Shown here piece after piece: positions 1 through 8,504 of a DNA stretch of 64,000 nt. The stretch is from positions 310,001 through 374,000 of the forward strand of contig NZ_SDPQ02000002.1 in the NCBI RefSeq assembly GCF_004134905.2, in the 5' to 3' direction. This stretch comes from Aeromicrobium ginsengisoli. GTDB taxonomy: Bacteria > Actinomycetota > Actinomycetes > Propionibacteriales > Nocardioidaceae. The notes under the pieces are model-generated. The model worked only from the letters and a program-made list of their open reading frames with translations, had not been told where the DNA came from and did not search any database. Within the stretch, counting starts at the first letter, position 1, and each line of letters starts with the position of its first letter. Both the position numbers and the translations under genes were made by a program.

Positions 1-94
<94 letters not shown>

Positions 95-101
95 GCACCG
101 T

Positions 102-107
102 TAGCCT
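102..107 (+). promoter_or_regulatory. -10-like hexamer TAGCCT, leaderless promoter candidate
   Basis: TAGCCT lies exactly six bases before the GTG at 114. Transcription starting about seven bases after the hexamer would begin at the start codon, giving a leaderless mRNA. The same layout recurs before several other genes in the window. Confidence 0.45.
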
Positions 108-113
108 CGTGGC

Positions 114-1253
114 GTGAGCATTCGCAAGAACGTTGCCGTCTTCATCGACGCCGAGAACCTGTTCAAGGGTTACGGCAAGCTCGACATCCCCGACGTGTCG
201 ATGGAGGACATCCTCAACCAGATCGACCGGGTCGCGTCCCAGGAGGTCGACGCCAGCGGCATCGCGGTCGCCCGTGCGTACGCCGACTGGAACGCGCTGG
301 GCCTCGAGGACTATCGCCGCGACGTCGAGCGCAGCCGGGTCGAGACCGTGCAGGTCTTCTCGGTGGGCAAGGCCGAGAAGAACGCCGCCGACATCGTCCT
401 GGTCGTCGACTGCCTGAGGGTCGCGGCGGACCTCGATCACATCGAGGTGTTCGTGCTGGTGTCGGCCGACGGTGACTTCGTGCCCCTCGTACGCCGGCTC
501 CACGAGCTCGACAAGTACGTCGTCGGTGCGACGCTGGCGAACCACCCGGTCAACTCCGTACTGGAGAAGGAGGTCGACCAGTACGTCGCCCTCAAGGTCG
601 CCCCGCCACTGCCGGCCGGCGCGCTCCACCCGGTGTTCTCCGCGGGTGAGCCGGCGAAGAAGTCTGCGGCACCACGCAAGGAGGCCGCGAAGAAGTCTGC
701 GGCACCACGCAAGGAGGCCGCGAAGAAGGCCGCCGTCGCGAAGGTGGAGCCGGCCAAGAGGGCTGCCGAGCCCAAGAAGCAGGCCCAGCCCAAGCAGCAG
801 GCGGCGGAGCCGAGGAAGAAGGCCGCCGAGCCGGAGAAGAGCCTCCCTCGCAAGGGTGCCGCCGCCGGCGCCAAGCCCGAGTGGCACCGGATCGCCAAGG
901 AGATCCCGGTCGTGCATGCCGGACCCGCATCGTCGCCCGAGGACTACAAGGCGATCATGAAGCAGGTGCTGACCGAGCCCAAGGTGCGCAGCTATCTCGA
1001 CCAGCTCGCCAACCACGGCGGGACCTTGCCGATCCTTGCGATGGCGATCAAGGCTGCGGCGCCGCAGGTCAGCCCGTCGAACGCCAAGGTCAGCACCCTC
1101 TCCCGCGCCCTGCGGTTCGCGCTCGCCGGCACGCCGTACGCCCTCGCGCGCGAGAGTGACGACGTCCAGCCCGTGCTCGTGCGCCGTTCGAGCAAGCCCG
1201 CCGGCATGCTGCCCGACCTGTCGCTCGACGACATCCAACGAGGCGTCCAGTAG
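114..1253 (+). CDS. NYN-domain (PIN-like) protein with Lys/Ala-rich linker and C-terminal OST-HTH/LOTUS domain
   Basis: The 379-residue protein starts with an NYN domain of the PIN-like nuclease fold. FIDAEN (10-15), KNAADIVLVVD (89-99) and SADGDF (117-122) supply the acidic residues expected to bind metal. From about residue 180 to 280 there is a histone-H1-like linker of Lys, Ala and Pro, including a tandem 11-residue unit AKKSAAPRKEA encoded by an exact 33-base duplication. Residues about 285-375 resemble an OST-HTH/LOTUS RNA-binding domain. The family (LabA/YacP-like, with limkain b1 relatives) is thought to act on RNA, and the basic linker suggests nucleic-acid contact. The target is unknown. 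GTG at 114 is chosen because a -10-like hexamer sits six bases upstream. The gene lies between guaB and guaB3. Confidence 0.8.
   Translation: MSIRKNVAVFIDAENLFKGYGKLDIPDVSMEDILNQIDRVASQEVDASGIAVARAYADWNALGLEDYRRDVERSRVETVQVFSVGKAEKNAADIVLVVDCLRVAADLDHIEVFVLVSADGDFVPLVRRLHELDKYVVGATLANHPVNSVLEKEVDQYVALKVAPPLPAGALHPVFSAGEPAKKSAAPRKEAAKKSAAPRKEAAKKAAVAKVEPAKRAAEPKKQAQPKQQAAEPRKKAAEPEKSLPRKGAAAGAKPEWHRIAKEIPVVHAGPASSPEDYKAIMKQVLTEPKVRSYLDQLANHGGTLPILAMAIKAAAPQVSPSNAKVSTLSRALRFALAGTPYALARESDDVQPVLVRRSSKPAGMLPDLSLDDIQRGVQ
654..719 (+). repeat. Tandem duplication of a 33-base unit inside the NYN/LOTUS gene
   Basis: Positions 654-686 are repeated exactly at 687-719, and a third partial copy begins at 720. 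The unit is in frame and encodes 11 residues of the Lys/Ala-rich linker. This is a typical slippage-prone coding minisatellite and may vary in copy number between strains. Confidence 0.85.
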
Positions 1254-1439
1254 GTCAGCGGGTCTCGCCGTCGCACCTAGGGCATCCCGCCCGGTTCTGG
1301 CCCGGCTCGCGCGTCCTCGCATCCCGCCCGACTGCGTTCTCGTCGCTCGCCGCACAACCCCGGTGCGCCTCACTCCTCGGCCTTGTCGGCCGGGCGCGAG
1401 ACCACGCTCCCTGTCGAGCCGGGACCGGGCGGCACGCCC

Positions 1440-1445
1440 TAGGCT
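1440..1445 (+). promoter_or_regulatory. -10-like hexamer TAGGCT before guaB3
   Basis: TAGGCT is six bases upstream of the ATG at 1452, the same geometry as at 102-107. It suggests that guaB3 has its own leaderless promoter at the end of the 198-base gap 1254-1451. That gap otherwise holds only a short direct repeat GCATCCCGCCCG (twice, near 1282 and 1319) and no recognisable gene. Confidence 0.45.
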
Positions 1446-1451
1446 GTACGC

Positions 1452-2558
1452 ATGGCAGACATCGAGATCGGCACGGCGAAGCGCGGCCGGCGTGCGTACT
1501 CCTTCGACGACATCGCGATCGTCCCGAGCCGGCGTACGCGCGATCCCGAGGAGGTCTCGACCGCGTGGCAGATCGACGCCTACCGGTTCGAGCTGCCGGT
1601 CATCGCCGCCCCGATGGACTCGGTCATGAGCCCCGAGACGGCGATCGCCCTCGGCAAGCACGGCGGCCTCGGCGTGCTCGACCTCGAAGGCCTGTGGACC
1701 CGCTACGAGGATCCCGAGAAGCTGCTCGAGGAGGTCGCCGGCATCGACGGGCCGCTCGCGACGAAGCGACTCCAGGAGATCTACGCCGAGCCGATCAAGG
1801 CCGAGCTCATCACGGCCCGCCTGCACCAGATGCGCGAGTCGGGCGTCACGGTCGCCGGCGCGCTGTCGCCGCAGCGGACCAAGCAGTTCGCCGACGTCGT
1901 CGTCGAGGCCGGTGTCGACCTGTTCGTCATCCGCGGCACGACGGTGTCTGCCGAGCACGTCTCGGGGCAGACCGAGCCGCTCAACCTCAAGGAGTTCATC
2001 TACGAGCTCGACGTTCCGGTCATCGTCGGTGGCTGCGCGACCTACCAGGCGGCCCTGCACCTCATGCGCACCGGCGCGGCCGGCGTGCTCGTCGGATTCG
2101 GTGGCGGCGCAGCCCACACGACCCGCAGCGTGCTCGGCGTGGCGGTCCCGATGGCCTCGGCCGTCGCGGACGTCGCGGCGGCGCGACGTGACTACCTCGA
2201 CGAGTCCGGCGGCCGCTACGTGCACGTCATCGCCGACGGCTCGATCGGCCGCAGCGGCGACATCGCCAAGGCGATCGCCTGTGGTGCGGACGCCGTCATG
2301 ATCGGCTCGCCGTTCGCCCGCGCCGTCGAGGCGCCGGGTCGCGGGTTCCACTGGGGCGCTGAGGCCTGGCACCCCGACCTCCCGCGCGGTGCCCGTGTCG
2401 AGATGGGCACGGTCGGCGACCTCGAGTCGGTGCTGTTCGGCCCCTCGTCGGTGCCCGACGGCACGATGAATCTCATCGGTGCCCTGCGTCGCGCGATGGC
2501 GACGACGGGCTACACCGACCTCAAGGAGTTCCAGCGGGTCGAGGTCGTCGTCGGCTGA
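1452..2558 (+). CDS. guaB3: GuaB3-family IMP dehydrogenase-related protein
   Basis: This 368-residue TIM-barrel protein has the actinobacterial GuaB3 signature (start MADIEIGTAKRGRRAY, then RYVHVIADG and AIACGADAVMIGSP). It lacks the CBS pair that full-length IMP dehydrogenase (about 500 residues) carries after about residue 100. In the active-site loop, where IMPDH has GxGPGSICTTR, this protein reads GFGGGAAHTTR (215-225), so the catalytic cysteine is replaced by His222. It is therefore unlikely to be a classical IMPDH. Cyanobacterial GuaB3 has been reported to have XMP reductase activity, but transfer of that function to this Cys-less form is uncertain. It is likely cotranscribed with the GNAT gene, whose ATG begins one base after this stop codon. 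Confidence 0.9.
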   Translation: MADIEIGTAKRGRRAYSFDDIAIVPSRRTRDPEEVSTAWQIDAYRFELPVIAAPMDSVMSPETAIALGKHGGLGVLDLEGLWTRYEDPEKLLEEVAGIDGPLATKRLQEIYAEPIKAELITARLHQMRESGVTVAGALSPQRTKQFADVVVEAGVDLFVIRGTTVSAEHVSGQTEPLNLKEFIYELDVPVIVGGCATYQAALHLMRTGAAGVLVGFGGGAAHTTRSVLGVAVPMASAVADVAAARRDYLDESGGRYVHVIADGSIGRSGDIAKAIACGADAVMIGSPFARAVEAPGRGFHWGAEAWHPDLPRGARVEMGTVGDLESVLFGPSSVPDGTMNLIGALRRAMATTGYTDLKEFQRVEVVVG

Positions 2559-2559
2559 C

Positions 2560-3018
2560 ATGGCGACACTCGAGCGGGTGCCCTTCGAGCATCCTGACGC
2601 CGTGGCGCTGCGTGACGAGCACGTGGCCTACGGCAACCAGCTCTATGCCTCCGACCCGGCGTCGCTGCACCGCTCGGGCTCGGAGGGCATCGATCCGGCC
2701 TCCGTCGTGGCGACCGTGGTGGCGTACGACGAGGACGGCCCCGTGGGCCATGCGTGCATCCGCGAGCTCGACGGCGAGCTCGAGATCAAACGCATGTACG
2801 TCGTGCCGACCCGCCGTGGATCAGGCATCGCCGACGAGCTGCTCGCCGCGATGGAAGGTGTCGCCCGCGACGAGGGCGCGAGTCGGGTCATCATCCACAC
2901 CGGCGACCGGCAGCACGCGGCGCTGAAGTTCTACGACCGGCACGGCTACACCCCGATCCCGGTCTACCCGCCGTACGAGGACGTCACCTACTCGCTGTGC
3001 TTCGAGAAGCTGCTGTGA
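2560..3018 (+). CDS. GNAT-family N-acetyltransferase
   Basis: This is a 152-residue single GNAT domain. The acetyl-CoA-binding segment is visible as EIKRMYVVPTRRGSGIADEL (motif A, R/Q-x-x-G-x-G/A) near residues 79-98, followed by RVIIHTG and the FYDRHGY motif (motif B) typical of the family. The ATG at 2560 begins one base after the guaB3 stop, so the reading frame that extends further upstream inside guaB3 is ignored. The stop overlaps the next ATG by one base, which implies translational coupling with the MOSC gene. The substrate cannot be predicted. Confidence 0.85.
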   Translation: MATLERVPFEHPDAVALRDEHVAYGNQLYASDPASLHRSGSEGIDPASVVATVVAYDEDGPVGHACIRELDGELEIKRMYVVPTRRGSGIADELLAAMEGVARDEGASRVIIHTGDRQHAALKFYDRHGYTPIPVYPPYEDVTYSLCFEKLL

Positions 3019-3824
3019 TGCGGGTCCAGTCGGTCCACGTCTATCCGGTCAAGGCCACGGCTCCTGTCGACCTCGCGTCGGCCCACGTGGAGCTCGCCGG
3101 GCTGCGCGACGACCGCCGCTGGGCCGTCGTCGACCCTCACGGAGCGCGGCTCAACGCTCCGAGGCATGACCGGCTGTCCACGGTGACGGCCATGCCGGAT
3201 GAGTCCGGAGCCCTCACGCTGACGGGTCCGGGCGGGCCGCCGCTCACGGTGCCTGTCCCGGTCGGCGGCCCGGAGGTCCCGGTCAACGTCACGAGACTCG
3301 CGACGATGATCGATGCCGGCGACGCCGCCGCGGCCTGGCTCAGTGTCGTGCTCGGTGAGCCCGTGCGCCTGGTGTGGCAGGACGACCCGGCGCGACGGCC
3401 GATCTCCTCACAGCACGGTGGCCTCGGCGCCGAGCCTCTGAGCCTCGCCGACACCGGGCCGTTGCTGCTCACGACCACATCATCGCTCGCCCAGCTCGAG
3501 GCCTGGATCGCTGCGGAGCACGAGCCGCAAGTCATGGCGATGCAGCGGTTCAGGCCCAACGTCGTCGTCGACGGCTCCGACGTGCCGTTCGCCGAGGACG
3601 ACTGGCGCGGCATCCACATCGGTGACGTGCCCTACCGGTTCGCCGAGCACTGCGACCGGTGCGTGGTGACGACGATCGACCCGGCGACCCTCGTGCACGG
3701 CAAGGAGCCCATCCGTACGCTTGCGCGTCACCGCAAGTGGGACGGCAAGACCTGGTTCGGCATCCGGATCGTCCCACTTGCGACCGGCACGGTGTCGGTC
3801 GGCGACGAGGTCACGGTCTCCTAG
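3018..3824 (+). CDS. MOSC domain protein (YcbX/mARC-like)
   Basis: This 268-residue protein has an N-terminal beta-barrel MOSC_N region (RVQSVHVYPVKATAPVDLAS) followed by a MOSC domain. The conserved RFRPNVVVDG segment and the HCDRCVVTTIDP segment near residue 210 match YcbX and mARC proteins, where a cysteine ligates the molybdenum cofactor. Family members reduce N-hydroxylated compounds with electrons from a reductase partner. No fused ferredoxin domain is present, unlike E. coli YcbX, so an external electron donor is expected. The start overlaps the GNAT stop by one base. Confidence 0.85.
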   Translation: MRVQSVHVYPVKATAPVDLASAHVELAGLRDDRRWAVVDPHGARLNAPRHDRLSTVTAMPDESGALTLTGPGGPPLTVPVPVGGPEVPVNVTRLATMIDAGDAAAAWLSVVLGEPVRLVWQDDPARRPISSQHGGLGAEPLSLADTGPLLLTTTSSLAQLEAWIAAEHEPQVMAMQRFRPNVVVDGSDVPFAEDDWRGIHIGDVPYRFAEHCDRCVVTTIDPATLVHGKEPIRTLARHRKWDGKTWFGIRIVPLATGTVSVGDEVTVS

Positions 3825-3881
3825 CAGCGTCGAACAGATCACACCCGGGGTCACTGGCCCGGTACGTCAGGGGTGCCTTAG

Positions 3882-3900
3882 CATGGTGAGGCTAGCCTTA
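3882..3900. promoter_or_regulatory. IdeR/DtxR-like iron box upstream of efeO
   Basis: The sequence contains the perfect 10-base palindrome AGGCTAGCCT (3889-3898). The 19-base stretch matches the DtxR/IdeR consensus (TTAGGTTAGGCTAACCTAA) at about 13 of 19 positions by eye. It lies about 40-60 bases before efeO and overlaps a possible -10 (TTATCT, 3898-3903). Iron-dependent repression of efeOB is the natural reading. Confidence 0.55.
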
Positions 3901-3941
3901 TCTTGAGGCGGAGCTCCGATCCCCGAAGGAATTTCCCCGCA

Positions 3942-5066
3942 ATGAAGCCTCTTGCCACGCTCAGCGTGCTGACGATCGCCGCCCTGAGCCTCACCGCGTG
4001 CGCCGACGACCCGAAGCCCTCCGGCGGACTCACCGTCAGCGCCACGGACTCCACGTGCGACGTCTCGCAGACCGACCTCAAGGCCGGCCCCTCGACGTTC
4101 AAGGTCACCAACAAGGGCAGCAAGGTCACCGAGTTCTACGTCTACGCCGAGGGCGACCGCATCATGGGCGAGGTCGAGAACGTCGGCCCCGGCCTGACCC
4201 GCAACCTCGTCGTCGACCTGCCCAAGGGCACCTACGAGGGTGCCTGCAAGCCCGGCATGGTCGGCGACGGCATCCGCCAGAAGATCACCGTCACGGGCGA
4301 GGCCGCCAAGAAGCTGTCCGACTCCGAGGAGCTCAAGGCTGCGGCGACGTCGTACGAGCGCTACGTCAACTCGCAGACCGTCGCGCTGATCGCCAAGACC
4401 GAGGAGTTCGTCACGGCCGTCAAGGACGGCGACGTCGCCGAGGCCAAGAAGCTCTACCCGATCGCGCGTACGTACTGGGAGCGCATCGAGCCGGTTGCCG
4501 AGAAGTTCGGCGACCTCGATCCGCTGACGGACGGCCGTGAGGCCGACGCCAAGGCCGAGAAGCGCGACTTCACCGGCTGGCACCGCATCGAGAAGCAGCT
4601 CTGGGTCGACGACAACACTGAAGGCATGGCCACGTACGCCGACGACCTGCTGGTCAACGTCAAGAAGATCGTGGCGCTCGGCAAGGACGCTCCGCTGACC
4701 GCGCTCGAGCTGGCGCAGGGCTCCAAGGGTCTGCTCGACGAGGTCGCGACGAGCAAGATCACCGGCGAGGAGGACGAGTTCAGCCACACGGACCTCTGGG
4801 ACTTCAAGGCCAACATCGAAGGCTCGCAGGCCGCCATCGCGGCGCTGCGTCCCGTGCTCGTGAAGCAGGACCCGGCCCTGGTCAAGGAGCTCGACGCCAG
4901 GTTCAAGGCGCTCGATGACGACCTCGACCAGTACCAGGACGACAACGGGGACTGGACGTTCTACGACAAGCTCACCAAGGAGCAGGTCAAGCGCCTGTCC
5001 GACCTGGTGGCTGCCGTCAGTGAGCCGATCAGCCGCGTCGCCGCCGTGGTTGCCGAGTCTGCGTAG
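3942..5066 (+). CDS. efeO: EfeO-type iron uptake lipoprotein (cupredoxin plus imelysin/M75 domain)
   Basis: The 374-residue protein has a lipoprotein signal with lipobox LTAC (Cys20). An N-terminal cupredoxin-like domain covers about residues 25-125. A helical imelysin (M75) domain follows with the HxxE motif in GWHRIEKQLW near residue 214. EfeO is the extracytoplasmic component of the EfeUOB ferrous/ferric uptake system and is thought to bind iron and deliver it to the permease EfeU. The ATG at 3942 follows a GAAGGA ribosome-binding site, so the longer frame from 3903 is not used. An iron box lies upstream and efeB directly downstream. No efeU permease gene is in this window. Confidence 0.9.
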   Translation: MKPLATLSVLTIAALSLTACADDPKPSGGLTVSATDSTCDVSQTDLKAGPSTFKVTNKGSKVTEFYVYAEGDRIMGEVENVGPGLTRNLVVDLPKGTYEGACKPGMVGDGIRQKITVTGEAAKKLSDSEELKAAATSYERYVNSQTVALIAKTEEFVTAVKDGDVAEAKKLYPIARTYWERIEPVAEKFGDLDPLTDGREADAKAEKRDFTGWHRIEKQLWVDDNTEGMATYADDLLVNVKKIVALGKDAPLTALELAQGSKGLLDEVATSKITGEEDEFSHTDLWDFKANIEGSQAAIAALRPVLVKQDPALVKELDARFKALDDDLDQYQDDNGDWTFYDKLTKEQVKRLSDLVAAVSEPISRVAAVVAESA

Positions 5067-5069
5067 CCT
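5064..5069 (+). promoter_or_regulatory. -10-like hexamer TAGCCT before efeB
   Basis: TAGCCT overlaps the efeO stop codon and lies six bases upstream of the efeB ATG (5076), the leaderless geometry seen elsewhere. It could give efeB a second, internal promoter. It could also be coincidental, because TAG is the efeO stop. Confidence 0.3.
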
Positions 5070-5075
5070 GAACTG

Positions 5076-6374
5076 ATGTCCGAGACGAACGAACCCACGA
5101 GCGGCCTCTCCCGGCGCAAGCTGATCGGAGCGGCGGGCATCGGTGCGCTGGCCGTCGGTGCCGGTGCCGGCGGCGGCTACGCCGTGGGTCGCCAGAGCGA
5201 CGAGCCGACGGCCGGGGTCCCCGATCCCGACGCCGAGCCGATCCCGTTCGAGGGCGTGCACCAGGCCGGCATCGTCACGCCGGCGCAGGACCGCCTCTAC
5301 TTCGTCGCGCTCGACATGACGAGCGAGGAGCGGGCCGACCTGATCTCCCTGCTCAAGGACTGGACCGAGGCGGCCCGACAGATGACGCAGGGCAATGACG
5401 TCGGCACGTTCGGCGCGGTCTCGGGCTCGCCGTTCGCCCCGCCGGAGGACACCGGCGAGGCCCTCGGCCTGCCGCCGTCGGGGCTCACCGTCACGGTGGG
5501 CTTCGGGCGCAGCCTGTTCGTCGATGCCAAGGGCAAGCCGAGGTTCGGCCTCGACGGCAAGCTGCCCGCCAAGCTCAAGGAGCTGCCGGCCTTCTCGGGC
5601 GATCAGCTCGATCCCGCGATCAGCGACGGCGACCTGGCGATCCAGGCGTGCGCCAACGATCCGCAGGTCGCGGTCCACGCGGTGCGCAATCTCGTACGCA
5701 TCGCTTTCGGCCGGGCCTCGGTGCGCTACTCGCAGATGGGCTTCGGGCGTACGTCGTCGACGTCGTCCGCGCAGGTCACGGCGCGCAACATGCTGGGCTT
5801 CAAGGACGGCACCGCCAACATCAAGGTCGAGGACAAGAAGGACGTCCAGGACTTCGTCTGGGTGCCCAAGGAGGACGGGCCGGACTGGCTCGTCGGCGGT
5901 TCCTACCTCGTCAGTCGCAAGATCAACATGCGCATCGAGATCTGGGACCGTGAGCCCCTTGAGGGCCAGGAGAACATCATCGGCCGGGCCAAGGGATCCG
6001 GCGGGCCGCTGTCCGGCGGCGACGAGTTCGCCAAGATCGACTTCAAGAAGAAGAACGATCGCGGTGCACCGGTCATCGACATGAAGTCGCACGTACGCCT
6101 GGCGCATCCCGACTTCAACAAGGGTGCGAAGCTCCTGCGGCGTGGCTACAACTTCGTCGACGGCTCGGACGGGCTCGGTCAGCTCTCGGCGGGGCTGTTC
6201 TTCATCGCCTACCAGCGCGACCCGGAGAAGCAGTTCGTGCAGGTCCAGCGCTCACTCGCGGGCTCGCAGAACGACCTGCTCAACGAGTACATCGTGCACG
6301 TCAGCTCCGGGTTGTTCGCCTGCCCGCCCGGCGTCGGCCGCAAGGGCTACTGGGGCGAAGGGCTGTTTGCCTGA
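5076..6374 (+). CDS. efeB: EfeB deferrochelatase/Dyp-type peroxidase, Tat-exported
   Basis: This 432-residue protein starts with a twin-arginine signal (SRRKLIG, 12-18, followed by a Gly/Ala-rich hydrophobic stretch). The Dyp-peroxidase GxxDG-type motif appears as GFKDGTANI near residue 241, and the proximal haem His lies in the SHVRLAHP region near residue 341. EfeB is the haem-containing partner of EfeO and acts in the exported space as a peroxidase, or reportedly releases iron from haem. It lies nine bases after efeO on the same strand. The length and domain order are normal for the family. Confidence 0.92.
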   Translation: MSETNEPTSGLSRRKLIGAAGIGALAVGAGAGGGYAVGRQSDEPTAGVPDPDAEPIPFEGVHQAGIVTPAQDRLYFVALDMTSEERADLISLLKDWTEAARQMTQGNDVGTFGAVSGSPFAPPEDTGEALGLPPSGLTVTVGFGRSLFVDAKGKPRFGLDGKLPAKLKELPAFSGDQLDPAISDGDLAIQACANDPQVAVHAVRNLVRIAFGRASVRYSQMGFGRTSSTSSAQVTARNMLGFKDGTANIKVEDKKDVQDFVWVPKEDGPDWLVGGSYLVSRKINMRIEIWDREPLEGQENIIGRAKGSGGPLSGGDEFAKIDFKKKNDRGAPVIDMKSHVRLAHPDFNKGAKLLRRGYNFVDGSDGLGQLSAGLFFIAYQRDPEKQFVQVQRSLAGSQNDLLNEYIVHVSSGLFACPPGVGRKGYWGEGLFA

Positions 6375-6405
6375 GGTCGAGACCTCGTGAGCCGACGCCG
6401 CAACG

Positions 6406-7830
6406 TCACACCACGTTGAACCAGGTCTGCAGTCGGGGGATGCGGCGCAGGATCAGCTGGTCGACCAGCAGCGCGACCAGAAGCGTGATGCCGAAGAACG
6501 GCAGGAACACGCCGAGGGCGACGATCGCCACCGCGAGCAGCGGGCTGCTGCGCAACGGCATCCGTCCCCGAGGTGCCGCGACGGAGCCGGCGCTCCTGGG
6601 TCGCCGGCGCCACCACATCATCGGGCCCGACACGCACATGAAGATCACCATCAGGCACGACAGCGCGGCGGCCCAGAAGCTGACCGGTCCGAAGCTGCGA
6701 CCCTCGTGCAGGCCGATGCCCTGCGACACGATCTTGGCCAGTGCCGGATAGTCGGCGAACCCGTACGCGCCCACGACCTGCCCGCCGTACTGGTCGATGT
6801 GCAGGGTCTTCTCCCGCGACGGGTCGTGGAACGCGTAGCTGATCGCGGAGAAGACACCTGTGTCGTCCGCCGGCAGCGCGATCGTCAACGGGTGGTGCAA
6901 GCCGGCCTGGTCCGCGACGGCGACGGTGGTGTCGATGTTGGCGATCGACACCTCCTTGCCGGGCTTGCTCGACTCCGGCACCGTCGAGTCGCCCTGGGCC
7001 CACGGGATCTCGTGGGCGTGGCTGTGCGGCAGCGACTCGTCCAGGGTGGAGCCCTTCGTGGACACGCCGCCGGGGTCGCTGCCCCACATCGAGCTGCTGT
7101 GGTCCGTCGCCATGGTCTGCGCGTGCGTGCCCCAGAACGCGGTCCACGGCAGTCCCGAGATCAGCAGGATCAGCAGGCTCGCGCCGACCACTGAGCCGAT
7201 GACGGCGTGCCGGCTCCGCATCGCCGATCCCGCCGCACCGGAGAGCCTGCGCCGCAACCGCGCGGTTCGGCCACGGATGAACAGGTAGTAGCCGGTGAGC
7301 GCCATCACGATCGCCCAGCACGCGCCCAGCTCCATCAGGATGTCGCCCGTGGAGCCGAGCATCATGTCGGTGTGCAGGCGGACCGCGAGGCCACTCAAGG
7401 TCGTGTCGGGATTGAGGTCACCGAGCACCTCGCCGGTCCACGGATCGACGTAGGCGTCGCGGCTCGAGCCGTCCGGAAGGCTGAGGTAGAAGTCAGTCGA
7501 CCGGTCATTGCCCTTCGGCTCGGTCATCGACGCGATCGTGGCCTTCGGGTACGCCTTGGCGACCGCGGCGCGCTGGTCCTCGTACGGCACCCGTTGCGTC
7601 GCGCCGGCCGGCTGCTCGACCTTCATCACGTCGGCGTGCATCAGGGGCTCGATCTGGAACCGCAGGAGATAGATGAGCCCGGTGCTCGCCAGCACGAGGA
7701 GGATCGGGGCCACGACGAACGCGGCGTAGAAGTGCCAGCGCCAGAACGCCCGGAACAGGCCGCCGCTGGGCTTGCGCTCCTTGTCGTCGTGGCGCGTGGG
7801 TGCGAGCGTGTCAGTCGCCATCGAAGTCAT
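6406..7830 (-). CDS. PepSY-associated transmembrane protein
   Basis: This is a membrane protein of about 474 residues with four to five hydrophobic segments (FYAAFVVAPILLVLASTGLIYLL near the start, then near residues 185, 240, 395 and 430) and large extracytoplasmic loops. The loops contain PepSY-like elements such as GEVLGDLNPDTTLSGLAVRLHTDM. Proteins of this architecture (PepSY_TM) occur with metal or siderophore uptake and are suspected membrane reductases. The His residues in the transmembrane helices could bind haem. The ATG at 7830 overlaps the preceding cupredoxin gene; an ATG at 7821 is also possible. It is the last gene of the leftward metal cluster and converges on efeB. Confidence 0.8.
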   Translation of the reverse strand: MTSMATDTLAPTRHDDKERKPSGGLFRAFWRWHFYAAFVVAPILLVLASTGLIYLLRFQIEPLMHADVMKVEQPAGATQRVPYEDQRAAVAKAYPKATIASMTEPKGNDRSTDFYLSLPDGSSRDAYVDPWTGEVLGDLNPDTTLSGLAVRLHTDMMLGSTGDILMELGACWAIVMALTGYYLFIRGRTARLRRRLSGAAGSAMRSRHAVIGSVVGASLLILLISGLPWTAFWGTHAQTMATDHSSSMWGSDPGGVSTKGSTLDESLPHSHAHEIPWAQGDSTVPESSKPGKEVSIANIDTTVAVADQAGLHHPLTIALPADDTGVFSAISYAFHDPSREKTLHIDQYGGQVVGAYGFADYPALAKIVSQGIGLHEGRSFGPVSFWAAALSCLMVIFMCVSGPMMWWRRRPRSAGSVAAPRGRMPLRSSPLLAVAIVALGVFLPFFGITLLVALLVDQLILRRIPRLQTWFNVV

Positions 7831-8461
7831 CTGTCGTCGCAGCGGCGTGCGGGCGGGAGGCCAGCAGGAGCAGGCAGAACACGACGATCGCTGTGGAGAG
7901 CCCGAGCAGCAGGAGCATGGGATCGAGGGAGGGACTGTCGTCGGCCGTGGTGGCGACATACGCCGTGTCGGGCGCGGGGGCAGCGGTGGTGGTCGTCGGG
8001 ACGGGCTTCGTGGCAGTGGTGGCCGGGGTTGTGGGCGCTGCGGCAGTCGGCGCCGCTGCGGCAGCCGTCGTGGCGGCCGGAGCAGGGGCGACCGGCTTGG
8101 CCTTGGCCGAGATCGTCGCGTGCATGTCGGGGTGGACGCTGCAGGTGTAGGAGTACGCACCGGCCGAGGCGAACGTGTAGCTCCAGCTCTTGCCCTTCGT
8201 CAGCATCGGCGAGCGGAACTTCGCCGGCCCGCTGGTGACGACGACGTCGTGCGGGACGCTGTCCTGGTTGGTCCACGTGACGGTGTCACCCTGCGTGATG
8301 CTCATGGAGCCGGATCCGTACGCGTAGTTCTTGATCGTGATCTGGTGTGACGCGGCCGAGGCCTCGGAGGCGGGCCACACCATGACGGCGAGAGCGGCGA
8401 GGATGCTGGCGAGCAGGACCCGCAGTCCCTTCCGGGGCGTGGTGGAGAGCCGAGATGACAT
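7811..8461 (-). CDS. Secreted, membrane-anchored cupredoxin
   Basis: The 216-residue protein has a signal peptide (hydrophobic 14-36) and one plastocyanin-like domain over about 38-120 with the expected type 1 copper ligands His71, Cys107, His110 and Met113 (YTCSVHPDM). An Ala/Thr/Pro-rich spacer (120-175) and a C-terminal transmembrane helix (LDPMLLLLGLSTAIVVFCLL) follow. It should be a cell-surface blue-copper electron carrier or copper-binding protein. It overlaps the PepSY gene downstream, so the two are probably translated together. Confidence 0.88.
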   Translation of the reverse strand: MSSRLSTTPRKGLRVLLASILAALAVMVWPASEASAASHQITIKNYAYGSGSMSITQGDTVTWTNQDSVPHDVVVTSGPAKFRSPMLTKGKSWSYTFASAGAYSYTCSVHPDMHATISAKAKPVAPAPAATTAAAAAPTAAAPTTPATTATKPVPTTTTAAPAPDTAYVATTADDSPSLDPMLLLLGLSTAIVVFCLLLLASRPHAAATTDDFDGD

Positions 8462-8504
8462 GGAATGTCCTTCCGTGGGTGGTGCGGCCGGTCATACTGG
8501 GGGC

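Noticed and set aside
3867..6107. Large minus-strand frame over efeO-efeB
   Set aside because: Antisense to efeO and efeB, with no recognisable domain and biased composition.
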